Shown here one piece after another: positions 48,483 through 57,375 of a stretch of DNA of 64,000 bases. The stretch comes from Roseivivax lentus. GTDB lineage: Bacteria > Pseudomonadota > Alphaproteobacteria > Rhodobacterales > Rhodobacteraceae. The DNA is taken from assembly GCF_900156805.1 (NCBI RefSeq), contig NZ_FTOQ01000004.1, forward strand, positions 1-64,000, read 5' to 3'. The position numbers and the translations under genes were made by a program. Within the stretch, counting starts at the first letter, position 1, and each line of letters begins with the position of its first letter. The notes beneath the pieces were generated by a model. The model saw only the letters and a list, made by a program, of their open reading frames with translations. It did not search any database and had not been told where the DNA came from.

Positions 48483-49673
48483 ATGGTCGCCGATCCCCAG
48501 CCCAACAACGTCACACCCGAGCCGATGCCCGGCATGCCCGTCGCGCCCGAGCCGCCGCGCGGGCGCTTCGCGCTGTCGCCCCTGAACCGGCGGCGCTGGA
48601 ACAATTTCAAGAAAAACCGCCGCGCGCTGTGGTCGCTGTGGATCTTCGGGATCCTCTTCGGCCTGTCGCTCTTTGCGGAGTTCATCGCCAACGACAAGCC
48701 GATCCTCGTGAGCTATCGCGGCGAGTTGCGCATGCCGATCTTCTCGTTCTACGCGGAGACCGATTTCGGCGGCGATTTCCGCACCGAGGCCGCCTATCGC
48801 GACCCCGAAGTGCGCTGCCTCATCGAGACGGGCGGGCTGATCGACTGCTTCGATTTTCCCGACGAGCTCATCGAACAAGCGCGCGCGGGCACGATCGAGG
48901 ATGCGGATTTTCAGAAGGGCTGGCTGCTCTGGCCGCCCATTCCCTACAGCTACGACACGCCCGTCGACCGCCCCGGCGCGGCACCGCTGCCGCCCAACGG
49001 CGAGAACTGGCTCGGCACCGACGACACCAAGCGCGACGTCGCCGCGCGCGTGATCCACGGCTTCCGCCTGTCGATCCTGTTCACGCTGATCGTGACCGTG
49101 GCCTCGTCGATCATCGGCATCGTCGCGGGCGCGGTGCAGGGCTATTTCGGCGGCTGGATCGACCTGATCTTCCAGCGCATCATCGAGATCTGGTCGGCGA
49201 CGCCGTCGCTTTACATCATCATCATCCTCTTCGCGATCCTCGGGCGAAGTTTCTGGCTGCTCGTGGGCCTCACGGTGCTCTTCGGCTGGGTGGCGCTGGT
49301 GGGCGTTGTCCGCGCGGAATTCCTGCGCGCGCGGAACCTCGAATATGTGCGCGCGGCAAAGGCGCTCGGCGTGTCCAATGGCAAAATCATGTTCCGCCAC
49401 ATGCTGCCCAACGCGATGGTCGCGACCGTGACAATGCTGCCCTTCATCGTCACCGGCACGATTTCCACGCTGGCGGGCCTCGACTTCCTGGGGTTCGGCC
49501 TGCCCTCCTCGGCGCCGTCGCTGGGTGAGCTGACGCTGCAGGCCAAGCAGAACCTGCAGGCGCCGTGGCTGGGCTTCACCGCCTTTACCGTCTTCGCGGT
49601 GATGCTGTCGCTTCTGGTGTTCATCTTCGAGGGCGTGCGCGATGCCTTCGATCCGAGGAAGACGTTTTCGTGA
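48483..49673 (+). CDS. yejE: Oligopeptide ABC transporter permease YejE
   Basis: A 396-residue permease. It has the OppC_N motif SPLNRRRWNNFKKNRRALWS before the first helix, a long periplasmic domain (about 65-165) as in YejE, and the EAA loop VRAAKALGVSNGKIMFRHML. Start is 4 bp after yejB. Unlike the usual order, the ATPase gene does not follow immediately. Confidence 0.94.
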   Translation: MVADPQPNNVTPEPMPGMPVAPEPPRGRFALSPLNRRRWNNFKKNRRALWSLWIFGILFGLSLFAEFIANDKPILVSYRGELRMPIFSFYAETDFGGDFRTEAAYRDPEVRCLIETGGLIDCFDFPDELIEQARAGTIEDADFQKGWLLWPPIPYSYDTPVDRPGAAPLPPNGENWLGTDDTKRDVAARVIHGFRLSILFTLIVTVASSIIGIVAGAVQGYFGGWIDLIFQRIIEIWSATPSLYIIIILFAILGRSFWLLVGLTVLFGWVALVGVVRAEFLRARNLEYVRAAKALGVSNGKIMFRHMLPNAMVATVTMLPFIVTGTISTLAGLDFLGFGLPSSAPSLGELTLQAKQNLQAPWLGFTAFTVFAVMLSLLVFIFEGVRDAFDPRKTFS

Positions 49674-49884
49674 GGGCACAAAGCGCAGGGCCCTTGACGC
49701 GCAGAGCCGGTGTCGCCGGGCCGCGCCTGCCCGGGCGGGCGCCAAAGCGCAGCGATGCAAACCGCACTTCGCATGAACGACGGCGCAAGCGGCATGCACA
49801 TTTTCGACCGTTGATGGCGCCTGCCGGGCGGCAGGCCGGCGCGGCCCGGCAGAGCCGGGCGGACCAGTGGAGACCTTGCACATC
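49674..49884 (+). other. GC-rich 211-bp gap inside the yej operon
   Basis: No gene is supported here. The plus strand contains GGGCCGCGCCTGCCCGGGCG near 49721 and GCCTGCCGGGCGGCAGGC near 49820-49837, both able to form stable hairpins. A hairpin this strong between permease and ATPase genes could stabilise the upstream mRNA or lower ATPase expression. Both effects are inference. Confidence 0.4.
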
Positions 49885-51477
49885 ATGACCCGCGTTCTCG
49901 ATGTCCGCGACCTCTCCGTCGCCTTCCGCCAGGACGGCGCGCTCACCCGCGCGGTGAACGGCGTGTCCTTCCATATCGACAAGGGCGAGACCGTGGCGCT
50001 GGTGGGCGAATCGGGCTCCGGCAAATCCGTCTCGGCGCTCTCCACGGTGCAGCTTCTGGGCCCCTCGGCGGAGGTCACGGGCTCGGTCACCTATGACGGA
50101 CAGGAGATGATCGGCGCCGATGACGCGCTGCTGCGCAAGGTGCGCGGCAACGACATCTCGTTCATCTTCCAGGAACCGATGACCTCGCTCAATCCGCTGC
50201 ATACGCTGGAAAAGCAGCTGTCGGAAAGCCTCGCCCTGCATCAGGGCCTTGTGGGCGAAGCCGCCCGCGCGCGCATCCTCGAACTGCTGCACCGCGTCGG
50301 CATTCGCGATCCCGAAAGCCGCCTCGGCGCCTATCCGCACCAGCTGTCGGGCGGGCAACGCCAGCGCGTGATGATCGCCATGGCGCTGGCCAACGGGCCG
50401 GACCTGCTGATCGCCGACGAGCCCACAACCGCGCTCGACGTGACGATCCAGGCGCAGATCCTCGAACTTCTGGCGGAGCTCAAGCGCGAAGAAGGCATGA
50501 GCCTTCTGTTCATCACCCACGACCTCGGCATCGTGCGGCGCATCGCCGACCGGGTCTGCGTGATGAAGGCGGGCGAGATCGTCGAGACCGGCCCCACGCG
50601 CGAGATCTTCGCCAATCCGCAGCATCCCTACACCAAGATGCTGCTGTCGGCGGAATCGACCGGCACGCCCGATCCCGTCTCGGACGATGCCGAGGAGATC
50701 GCGCGCACCGACAACCTCAAGATCTGGTTCCCGATCCAGAAGGGCCTGCTGAAACGCACCGTGGGTTACGTGAAGGCCGTGAACGACGCCTCCATCTCGG
50801 TCCGCGCGGGCGAGACGGTGGGGATCGTCGGCGAATCTGGCTCCGGCAAGACCACGCTGGCGCTGGCGATCATGCGGCTCATCGGCTCCGAGGGCGGGAT
50901 CACCTATCGCGGCGCCGATGTGCGCAAATGGTCCACGAAGGAGCTGCGCCGCCTGCGCGCGGAGATGCAGATCGTCTTTCAGGACCCCTATGGCTCGCTC
51001 AGCCCGCGCATGACCTGCGAGCAGATCATCGCCGAAGGCCTGGGCGTGCATGGCGCGCCCGATGGCCGCGAACACCGCGAACTCGTGGCCGAGGTGATGG
51101 TCGAGGTCGGGCTCGATCCGGCCACGATGCACCGCTACCCGCACGAGTTTTCCGGCGGGCAGCGCCAGCGCATCGCCATCGCGCGCGCCATGGTGCTGCG
51201 CCCCCGGCTCCTGGTGCTGGACGAGCCCACATCGGCGCTCGACATGACCGTGCAGGTGCAGATCGTGAACCTTTTGCGCGACCTGCAGCGGAAATACGAC
51301 CTGGCCTATCTCTTCATCAGCCACGACCTGAAGGTCGTCCGCGCGATGAGCCACAAGGTGATCGTGATGAAGCAGGGCGACGTGGTGGAAAGCGGGCCCA
51401 CGGATGCGATCTTCGACCGTCCGCAGACCGAGTATACCCGGACCCTGATTGCCGCCGCCCTCGAACCAATCGGGTAG
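49885..51477 (+). CDS. yejF: Oligopeptide ABC transporter ATPase YejF, duplicated
   Basis: A 530-residue protein with two fused ABC domains. Domain 1 has [45 protein letters not shown] and THDL. Domain 2 has [45 protein letters not shown] and SHDL. Each ends with a peptide-transporter C-terminal segment ([15 protein letters not shown] and [15 protein letters not shown]). ATG at 49885 is preferred to a GTG at 49867. It energises YejBE. Confidence 0.95.
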   Translation: MTRVLDVRDLSVAFRQDGALTRAVNGVSFHIDKGETVALVGESGSGKSVSALSTVQLLGPSAEVTGSVTYDGQEMIGADDALLRKVRGNDISFIFQEPMTSLNPLHTLEKQLSESLALHQGLVGEAARARILELLHRVGIRDPESRLGAYPHQLSGGQRQRVMIAMALANGPDLLIADEPTTALDVTIQAQILELLAELKREEGMSLLFITHDLGIVRRIADRVCVMKAGEIVETGPTREIFANPQHPYTKMLLSAESTGTPDPVSDDAEEIARTDNLKIWFPIQKGLLKRTVGYVKAVNDASISVRAGETVGIVGESGSGKTTLALAIMRLIGSEGGITYRGADVRKWSTKELRRLRAEMQIVFQDPYGSLSPRMTCEQIIAEGLGVHGAPDGREHRELVAEVMVEVGLDPATMHRYPHEFSGGQRQRIAIARAMVLRPRLLVLDEPTSALDMTVQVQIVNLLRDLQRKYDLAYLFISHDLKVVRAMSHKVIVMKQGDVVESGPTDAIFDRPQTEYTRTLIAAALEPIG

Positions 51478-51612
51478 GTTTCGCCAGATTGTTCGCGAAA
51501 TGTGGCGGCGCCGCGGCCAAGATTTCTTGGAACGGTCCGCGAGCCGTCCCAATTCGGCACCGATTTCGGCGTATCCCTCGCCCTATAAACAAGAAACGTC
51601 GAGGATCGTGCA

Positions 51613-51900
51613 GTGAGTTATCGTTTATGTGCCGCCGTGGTCGGGCTTTCCGTCGTCAGCGCTGCCTTCGCGGATCGCGGGACGGAGATGGCGGTGTCAG
51701 GACTGAGTGCCGCGAAGATGCATTCAGCGGCCTGGACCGAGGACATGAAGCGCGCCGTGACCGCCGGACAGGTGGCCGGGATGCGCGCCCGAACCGGTAT
51801 ACCGGGCGCGCCGTCGGATCATCGCCTGGAAGCCGGGCATCCCAGTGACCCGGCCCTTTGCGCCTGCGTCATGCCGGTCGACGCGCGCCGGCTGATCTGA
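51613..51900 (+). CDS. Small putative secreted protein
   Basis: A 95-residue reading starting at GTG with GAGG eight bases upstream. Residues 1-20 look like a signal peptide (LCAAVVGLSVVSAAFA). The rest is hydrophilic, with a C-terminal CAC motif. No family is recognised. It follows yejF by 135 bp and a hairpin follows its stop, both of which support a real gene, but coding evidence is modest. Confidence 0.45.
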   Translation: MSYRLCAAVVGLSVVSAAFADRGTEMAVSGLSAAKMHSAAWTEDMKRAVTAGQVAGMRARTGIPGAPSDHRLEAGHPSDPALCACVMPVDARRLI

Positions 51901-51935
51901 TCCCGCGACGCGTGCGCACGCTGCTTAAACGGCGA

Positions 51936-51961
51936 AAGGGCGCACCCTCGGATGCGCCCTT
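51936..51961. terminator. Hairpin between convergent small genes
   Basis: AAGGGCGCA (51936-51944) pairs perfectly with TGCGCCCTT (51953-51961), loop of eight. T-runs are short on both sides. It separates the 95-residue gene from the minus-strand small genes. Confidence 0.6.
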
Positions 51962-51979
51962 CTGTCTGTGAGTGTCGCG

Positions 51980-52126
51980 TTACCGCGCCGCGCGGAAGCG
52001 GGGCCGGGCCGCGACGCGCTTTTCCCTGCGCATGGACCGCTCGAGCCCACCGCTTCTGAGCGTTTGCGCGGCGTCGAGATCGCGCGCGAGGCGCTGCTCG
52101 ATATAGGTCAGGATCGGGTCGATCAT
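51980..52126 (-). CDS. Very small basic protein, 48 residues
   Basis: Begins MIDPILTYIEQRLARDLDAA and ends in an arginine-rich tail (RREKRVAARPRFRAAR). The ATG overlaps the stop of the 44-residue gene (ATGA), so translation is probably coupled. It has a predicted amphipathic helix and no signal. I do not recognise it. Its place, opposite a LysR gene and before a hairpin, suggests a short bicistronic mRNA. Confidence 0.55.
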   Translation of the reverse strand: MIDPILTYIEQRLARDLDAAQTLRSGGLERSMRREKRVAARPRFRAAR

Positions 52127-52257
52127 TTCCGCCAATCCTTCGGCGCCTGGAAGCGCACCTTCTCGTGGGCGACGGGTTCCGCACGAATGGTCCGGGCCTG
52201 ACCGGCGGCGGTGTTGCCTGTGGCGACGCGCAGGCTTTGTGCAATGACATTCAACAT
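52123..52257 (-). CDS. Very small protein, 44 residues
   Basis: Reads MLNVIAQSLRVATGNTAAGQ, then ARTIRAEPVAHEKVRFQ and a tail APKDWRK. An AAGGAAG SD lies eight to nine bases before the ATG at 52257. The stop overlaps the ATG of the next small gene. No family is known to me. The good SD and the coupling are the evidence; composition alone could not support it. Confidence 0.5.
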   Translation of the reverse strand: MLNVIAQSLRVATGNTAAGQARTIRAEPVAHEKVRFQAPKDWRK

Positions 52258-52338
52258 GACCGGGCTTCCTTCTATCCAGCGTGTACCCTCCATATTGTGT
52301 GTATTGCGGGAATATGCGAGCCATGAAAAATCACTCGA

Positions 52339-52355
52339 TGTAAGCTGGAGTTACA
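52339..52355. promoter_or_regulatory. LysR-type binding site overlapping the lysR RBS
   Basis: TGTAA and TTACA flank GCTGGAG, giving a T-N11-A core, ending one base before the lysR ATG. The spacer contains the GGAG ribosome site, so binding would block both transcription and access to the start. It faces the divergent small genes, the usual layout for LysR autoregulation. Confidence 0.6.
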
Positions 52356-52356
52356 C

Positions 52357-53241
52357 ATGGACTGGTCGGCCATGCCCCCGCTCTCGGCACTGCGCGCCTT
52401 CGCGGCCTATACCGAGACGGGCTCGGTCGCGGCTGCCGGACGCGCGCTCAATGTCAGCCATGCAGCGATCAGCCAGCAGCTGCGCAGCCTCGAGGCGCAT
52501 CTGGGCCTCAGCCTTCTGGATCGCAGCGGGCGCGCGCTGTCGCTGACCTATGAGGGCCACGAGCTGTCGCAGGCGCTGAACGAGGGTTTCGGCACCATCG
52601 CCCGGACCATCGAGGCGCTGACCGGCGCCGAGGAAGACCGGCCCTTGCACGTGACCACCTCGCCGAGTTTCGCCGCGATCTGGCTGATGCCGCGGCTCGC
52701 GCATTTCAGCGCGCTGCATCCCGATATCGACGTCATGATCGCGCCCACCGCCGCGCTCTCGCAGCTGCAGCCCGGTGGGATCGACGTGGCGATCCGCTAC
52801 GGCGAAGGCGGCTGGCCCGGCCTCGAATCGGAAGAGCTTGTGCGCTCGCCCATCGCGGTGGTCGCCGCGCCATCGCTGGTGGGGCACGGACCGCTGCCGG
52901 AGCTGAGCGAGCTGACGCGCTTTCCGTGGATCCAGGAGCTGGGCACCACGGAGGCGTCGGAATGGCTGGCCAAGCACGGCGTGCGGGGCGGCCGGATCAA
53001 GGGCATCGTGGCGCCCGGCAACCTGATGCTGGACGGCGCGCGGAACGGACAGGGCATCGCCGTGTCGACACGCATGGCGGTGGCCGAAGACCTCGAATCC
53101 GGGCGCCTGCGCCTGTTGTTCGAGGAACGCCCCGATGCGGGCTATCACCTCGTCACCCTGCCCGGCGTGCAGCGGCCTGCGCTCAAGGCCTTCATCCGCT
53201 GGATCCGGTGGGAGGCAAAGGAAAACGCGCCGGGCCTGTGA
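52357..53241 (+). CDS. LysR-family transcriptional regulator, GcvA-like
   Basis: A 294-residue regulator. The N-terminal winged HTH (PPLSALRAFAAYTETGSVAA, then LNVSHAAISQQLRSLEAHLG) and the linker helix are followed by a PBP2-type effector domain from about residue 90 (LHVTTSPSFAAIWLMPRLAH, VAIRYGEGGWPG). The PxxALRAF start and the AxxWLxPRL block are typical of the GcvA/AmpR branch. The divergent targets are two tiny genes; the effector is unknown. Confidence 0.92.
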   Translation: MDWSAMPPLSALRAFAAYTETGSVAAAGRALNVSHAAISQQLRSLEAHLGLSLLDRSGRALSLTYEGHELSQALNEGFGTIARTIEALTGAEEDRPLHVTTSPSFAAIWLMPRLAHFSALHPDIDVMIAPTAALSQLQPGGIDVAIRYGEGGWPGLESEELVRSPIAVVAAPSLVGHGPLPELSELTRFPWIQELGTTEASEWLAKHGVRGGRIKGIVAPGNLMLDGARNGQGIAVSTRMAVAEDLESGRLRLLFEERPDAGYHLVTLPGVQRPALKAFIRWIRWEAKENAPGL

Positions 53242-53254
53242 GAGACCCGGCGCG
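53226..53254. terminator. Hairpin at the lysR stop
   Basis: CGCGCCGGG (53226-53234) pairs with CCCGGCGCG (53246-53254), loop of 11 that includes the lysR stop. There is no T-run. It lies 48 bp from the end of the convergent carboxypeptidase gene. Confidence 0.55.
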
Positions 53255-53301
53255 CTGATGATCGTTATCCGACCGGCCCCAGGGGCCGCCCAAGGCTGCG
53301 A

Positions 53302-54936
53302 TCAGCTGGGACCGATGGGGGTGCAATCCACCTGCCGCGCGGCGAGGCGCTGACAGGCGATCGCGGCGCTTTCCTGCGTCAGCCCCATGAAGTTCGCGTC
53401 GAACCCGTTGCCGCGGTTGATGACCTTGCGGAGGCTGCCGTCGAGCGTCGCCATCTCCTGCAGCGCCGTCTTCAGGAGCATGCGCTCGGCGGAATAGCGG
53501 CTGGGATAGGTGCCCACGTTGATGCCCCAATGCCGCCCGCCGGAAGTGGAGATGCGGCTGACCACCTCGCGCGGCTGCGGCGCCGCGGCGGGCGCGGGCG
53601 TGACCGCATCGGAGGTGTCGAGAGCGGCGAGGACGACGCCTTGCGGCCGCGGCTTCGGCGCGAGCGAGACCTTGGGCGCCTGCGCCGCGGCGGCAACGAC
53701 CGTTGTTTCGGCCTCCACGACGGCGGGTGCGGCTTCTTCCGCGACCTCTTCGGCGGTGGAAGCCAAGGCCGCACCGGCCAGCGATGCGATCTCGGGCATC
53801 GCGGTCACCGCCTCCGCGGGGGCAGGCGCCGCGTCGGAGGCAACCATGGCCAGCGCAACCGCCTCGGTCACCACGGTTTCGATGTCATCGGCCACTTCGG
53901 CTACCAGAAGCGGTGCGGGCTCCGCGACGGGACGGCCCTGCGGACGCAGGCTGCGCTTCACCGCGGCGGCCGCCACGCGAATCGACTTGGCGCGATGGCC
54001 CGGGCTCGGATCGGCGTTCTGGGCGACCACGACATTGCCCGCCTTGCCCATGTAGGGCGGCTTGCCGGGCGCGTTGAAGGCCACGCGGCTCGGCGCCTTG
54101 CGGAAGCCCAGATCGAGCAGCTTTTCCACCTGCGCATTGCGCGTCGCGGTGGAGCGTCCGCCGAAGACCGTGGCGATCACCCGCTCGCCGCCGCGCTCGG
54201 CGGAGGCCACGAGGTTGAAGCCCGCCGCACGGGTATAGCCCGTCTTGATGCCATCCGCGCCGGCATAGCTTTTCAGCAGCCGCCGGTTCGTATGCGCGAC
54301 GGTGCGCACGCCCGCATCGGCCTGGATGCGGCTGAAGAGGTTGTAATATTCCGGATAATCGTAAAGCACGTGCCGCCCGAGAATTGTCATGTCCCGGGCC
54401 GTCGACAGATGCCCGCTTTCGGTCAGCCCGTGGGCGTTCTTGAAGTTGGTGCGGGTCATGCCCAGCGCCTTCGCCGTGCGGTTCATCCGGCGCGCGAAGG
54501 CGGCCTCGGAGCCCTCGATCGCCTCGCCGATGGCGGTGGCCGCGTCATTGGCGGATTTCACCGCCGCGGCCCGCACGAGATAGCGAAGCTTGATCTTCTG
54601 CCCCGAGCGCAGGCCGAGCTTCGACGGCGGCTCGGACGCGGCGTTGCGCGAGATCGTGACGAGCGTGTCCATGCTCAGCTCGCCGTTCTCCACCGCCTCG
54701 AAGGCGATGTAGAGGGTCATCATCTTGGTCAGCGACGCGGGATGCAGCTGGGTGTCGGCGTTCTCGCTGTAATACACCTTGCCGGTGCGCGCATCCATCA
54801 CCATGCCCGCATAGGGCGCAGCCATCGCGCTCAGCGGCAGGATGACGATGAACCAAAATGCGGTAATGAAATACAGGCCTGACCGGCCCGCCTGCCTGTG
54901 CGGTACCTTCACGGATTTCTGCCTTCTCTGCCTCAA
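53302..54936 (-). CDS. D-alanyl-D-alanine carboxypeptidase with SPOR domain
   Basis: A 544-residue S11 peptidase (DacA/DacF type, low-molecular-weight PBP) that trims peptidoglycan stems. A signal helix is near 21-39. Catalytic motifs are SLTK (68-71), SAN (128-130) and KTG (231-233). A low-complexity Ala/Val/Glu linker (about 310-460) leads to a C-terminal SPOR domain (WGINVGTYPSRYSAERMLLK), which binds denuded glycan at the septum. The TTG at 54936 has GGGGAG three bases away; a GTG at 54912 is the alternative. Confidence 0.9.
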   Translation of the reverse strand: MRQRRQKSVKVPHRQAGRSGLYFITAFWFIVILPLSAMAAPYAGMVMDARTGKVYYSENADTQLHPASLTKMMTLYIAFEAVENGELSMDTLVTISRNAASEPPSKLGLRSGQKIKLRYLVRAAAVKSANDAATAIGEAIEGSEAAFARRMNRTAKALGMTRTNFKNAHGLTESGHLSTARDMTILGRHVLYDYPEYYNLFSRIQADAGVRTVAHTNRRLLKSYAGADGIKTGYTRAAGFNLVASAERGGERVIATVFGGRSTATRNAQVEKLLDLGFRKAPSRVAFNAPGKPPYMGKAGNVVVAQNADPSPGHRAKSIRVAAAAVKRSLRPQGRPVAEPAPLLVAEVADDIETVVTEAVALAMVASDAAPAPAEAVTAMPEIASLAGAALASTAEEVAEEAAPAVVEAETTVVAAAAQAPKVSLAPKPRPQGVVLAALDTSDAVTPAPAAAPQPREVVSRISTSGGRHWGINVGTYPSRYSAERMLLKTALQEMATLDGSLRKVINRGNGFDANFMGLTQESAAIACQRLAARQVDCTPIGPS

Positions 54937-55160
54937 TGCTCCCCGATTTTTCGGGTGAGCGGTAAATATTGGCTTTGCGCCTGTTATTGAGATCAGCGTA
55001 GCACATGAAGCTTGCGCGGCAAAGTGTTCAAATCGCTGATTTTTTACCGATGTGCAAAAACCTCCACGCTAGATGTAGACAACACCCGGGGCCGCCCCAC
55101 AACCGGCTGTGATTGTGGCGGGAATGTGGCGGCTGCGGGGCGGGATTGTGGCCGCGCCGA

Positions 55161-55877
55161 TCAGCCGATTCCAGCCACGAGCGGCGGCAATTCGGACAGG
55201 TCCGCGATCTCTGCGAAGCGCGGATGATCGGGCGCCTCGGCGGATTCGAAATCCCAAGCATGCTCATGCGGCACGAATACCCCCCAGGCGCCCGCCAGGA
55301 TCGCCGGGCGCACATCGGACTTCATCGAATTGCCGACCATCATCGTGCCGCGCGCGCCGCCCGGCACCTGTTCGAAGAGCCGCGTGTAGATCTCGGGCGT
55401 CTTGTCCGAGACGACCTCCACCGCATCGAAGAGCTCGCCCAGACCCGATTGCGCGACCTTTCGCTCCTGGTGCAGCAGGTCGCCCTTCGTCACCACCATG
55501 AGGAAATGCGTCTCGGCGAGCGCGGTCAGCGTCGCCTCCACATGCGGCAGAAGCTCGATCGGATGGGCCAGCATCTCTCGGCCCACCTCCATGATCTCGC
55601 GGATCACGGAGCCCGGCACGCGGTGCTCGGTCACCTCCAGCGCGGTCTCGATCATCGACAGGGTGAAGCCCTTCACGCCGAACCCGTAATGGCCGATATT
55701 GCGCCGCTCGGCCTCCATCAGGCGCTGGTCCAGCGCCTCGGGTGCTGCGTAATCGCGCAGCAGATCGGCGAATTGCGCCTGCGTCAGCTTGAAGAAGCGC
55801 TCGTTGTGCCAAAGCGTGTCGTCGGCATCGAACGCCACCGTTCGCAGCGTCCGCAGGTTTTTCAGTCTCTCTTGCAA
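55161..55877 (-). CDS. HAD-superfamily hydrolase
   Basis: A 238-residue phosphatase-like protein. Motif I is [13 protein letters not shown], motif II VVTKGD, and motif [15 protein letters not shown] and [14 protein letters not shown] helical cap (about 25-110) sets substrate choice; the likely product is a small-molecule phosphatase, unspecified. The start is TTG at 55877 with AAGG nine bases upstream. It is divergent from clpS. The 223 bp after its stop, toward the carboxypeptidase, show no gene. Confidence 0.87.
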   Translation of the reverse strand: MQERLKNLRTLRTVAFDADDTLWHNERFFKLTQAQFADLLRDYAAPEALDQRLMEAERRNIGHYGFGVKGFTLSMIETALEVTEHRVPGSVIREIMEVGREMLAHPIELLPHVEATLTALAETHFLMVVTKGDLLHQERKVAQSGLGELFDAVEVVSDKTPEIYTRLFEQVPGGARGTMMVGNSMKSDVRPAILAGAWGVFVPHEHAWDFESAEAPDHPRFAEIADLSELPPLVAGIG

Positions 55878-55911
55878 CGGGAGGGCCTTTTTTTAACCGA
55901 AGGCTGGGTTA

Positions 55912-55917
55912 TATACT
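55912..55917 (+). promoter_or_regulatory. Probable -10 element of clpS
   Basis: TATACT lies 44 bp before the clpS ATG in an otherwise GC-rich region. The -35 position is a T-run (55888-55894) rather than TTGACA, so the promoter call rests mainly on the -10. Confidence 0.4.
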
Positions 55918-55960
55918 GCCCACACGATCCCGAGCAATCGAACACGGCATTCCGAACCTG

Positions 55961-56320
55961 ATGAAGACATTGTCCAACAGCGCCAAGCCGATGGTCCTCG
56001 CCGCGCGTCCGCCCGGCGGAGATGACGGCGACACGAATGTCGTGATCGAGACGAAGACGCGCACCAAGCGTCCGCCGCTCTACAAGGTTCTGCTGCTGAA
56101 CGACGACTACACCCCGATGGAATTCGTCGTGCATGTGCTTGAGCGATTCTTCGGCATGAACCACGCCCAGGCGTTCGAGATCATGCTGACCGTGCACAAG
56201 AAGGGCCTCGCCGTCGTGGGCGTGTTCAGCCACGAGATCGCCGAGACCAAGGTCGGCCAGGTGATGGATTTCGCCCGCCGCCACCAGCATCCGCTGCAAT
56301 GCACCATGGAGAAGGAGTGA
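55961..56320 (+). CDS. clpS: ATP-dependent Clp protease adaptor ClpS
   Basis: A 119-residue N-end-rule adaptor. A flexible N-terminal tail (1-35) feeds ClpA, then the core shows [20 protein letters not shown], carrying the Asn/Asp pocket residues, and [16 protein letters not shown]. ClpA itself is not in the window. rsmC follows after 19 bp. Confidence 0.97.
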   Translation: MKTLSNSAKPMVLAARPPGGDDGDTNVVIETKTRTKRPPLYKVLLLNDDYTPMEFVVHVLERFFGMNHAQAFEIMLTVHKKGLAVVGVFSHEIAETKVGQVMDFARRHQHPLQCTMEKE

Positions 56321-56339
56321 CGCGCGCCGCGTCCCGCCC

Positions 56340-57332
56340 ATGAGCCGCTCCCGCCTCAGCCACGCGATCGAGAGCGGCGTGATTGCGCTGCCCGAAACGG
56401 GCCGCATCGCGCTGTTCAACCCGCGCGCCGACAGCGACCTGTCGGCCCTGCCCGGTGATCGCTGCCACGTCATCCAGCGCCATTACCCCGACCATGCCGC
56501 GTTGCAGGCGCAGGGCTTCGACTGCGCGGTGGCACCTTCGGGGCCCTATGCCGCCGCCATCGTCACCCTGCCGCGTGCCCGGGCCGAGGCCGACGCCCTG
56601 ATCGCCGAGGCCGAAGCGGCAGTCGGCAACGGCACGGTCGTCATCGACGGCGCCAAGACGGACGGGGTCGAGGCGGTGCTGAAGGCCGTCCGCGCCCGTG
56701 CGCCGCTCACCGCCAACCTGTCCAAGGCCCATGGCAAATGCTTCGCCTTCGAGGCGGGTGGCCATTTCACCGATTGGCGGAATGCAGCGCCCGCGCCCAA
56801 CCGCGACGGGTTCCTGACCCTGCCCGGCACCTTCTCCGCCGACGGGATCGACCCCGCCTCCGCCCTTCTGGCGGATCACCTGCCCGACGATCTGAAGGGC
56901 CGGGTTGCGGATCTGGGCGCGGGCTGGGGCTATCTCTCGCGCCGGCTTCTGGACCGGCCCGGGATCACCACGCTCGACCTCGTCGAGGCCGATCACGCCG
57001 CGCTCGAATGCGCCCGGGCGAATCTGGACGATCCGCGGGCGCGGTTCCACTGGGCCGATGCGCGCGACTGGCAGCCCGAAGCCCGGCTCGACGTGGTGGT
57101 GACGAACCCGCCCTTCCATACCGGGCGCGCCGCCGATCCGTCGCTGGGGCGGGCCTTTCTGGACGCGGCCGCGCGGATGCTCGCACCGACGGGGCGGCTT
57201 TTCGTCGTGGCCAACCGCCAGCTGCCCTACGAGGACACGCTGGCGGCGCGCTTTTCCCGTGTCGAGCAGATCGCAGCGGACAACCGCTTCAAGGTCCTGT
57301 TTGCGCAACGTCCGGCTCGAAAGCCGCGGTAA
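56340..57332 (+). CDS. rsmC: 16S rRNA G1207 N2-methyltransferase-like protein
   Basis: A 330-residue RsmC-type protein with an N-terminal non-catalytic MTS-like domain (1-160) and a C-terminal SAM domain. It shows GTFSADGIDPASALLADHL, motif I VADLGAGWGYLSRRLL and motif IV VVTNPPFH, the signature of guanine N2-methyltransferases. It likely methylates 16S rRNA (G1207 in E. coli numbering). Confidence 0.92.
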   Translation: MSRSRLSHAIESGVIALPETGRIALFNPRADSDLSALPGDRCHVIQRHYPDHAALQAQGFDCAVAPSGPYAAAIVTLPRARAEADALIAEAEAAVGNGTVVIDGAKTDGVEAVLKAVRARAPLTANLSKAHGKCFAFEAGGHFTDWRNAAPAPNRDGFLTLPGTFSADGIDPASALLADHLPDDLKGRVADLGAGWGYLSRRLLDRPGITTLDLVEADHAALECARANLDDPRARFHWADARDWQPEARLDVVVTNPPFHTGRAADPSLGRAFLDAAARMLAPTGRLFVVANRQLPYEDTLAARFSRVEQIAADNRFKVLFAQRPARKPR

Positions 57333-57375
57333 AGCGGGCTAGGGTCGCGCCGCAAACCGCACGAAGCGAGGGATC

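Noticed and set aside
54937-55160. Riboswitch or sRNA in the spacer before the carboxypeptidase
   Set aside because: GTGG/CCAC repeats occur but no known riboswitch core (such as a B12 box) or promoter-terminator pair could be read.
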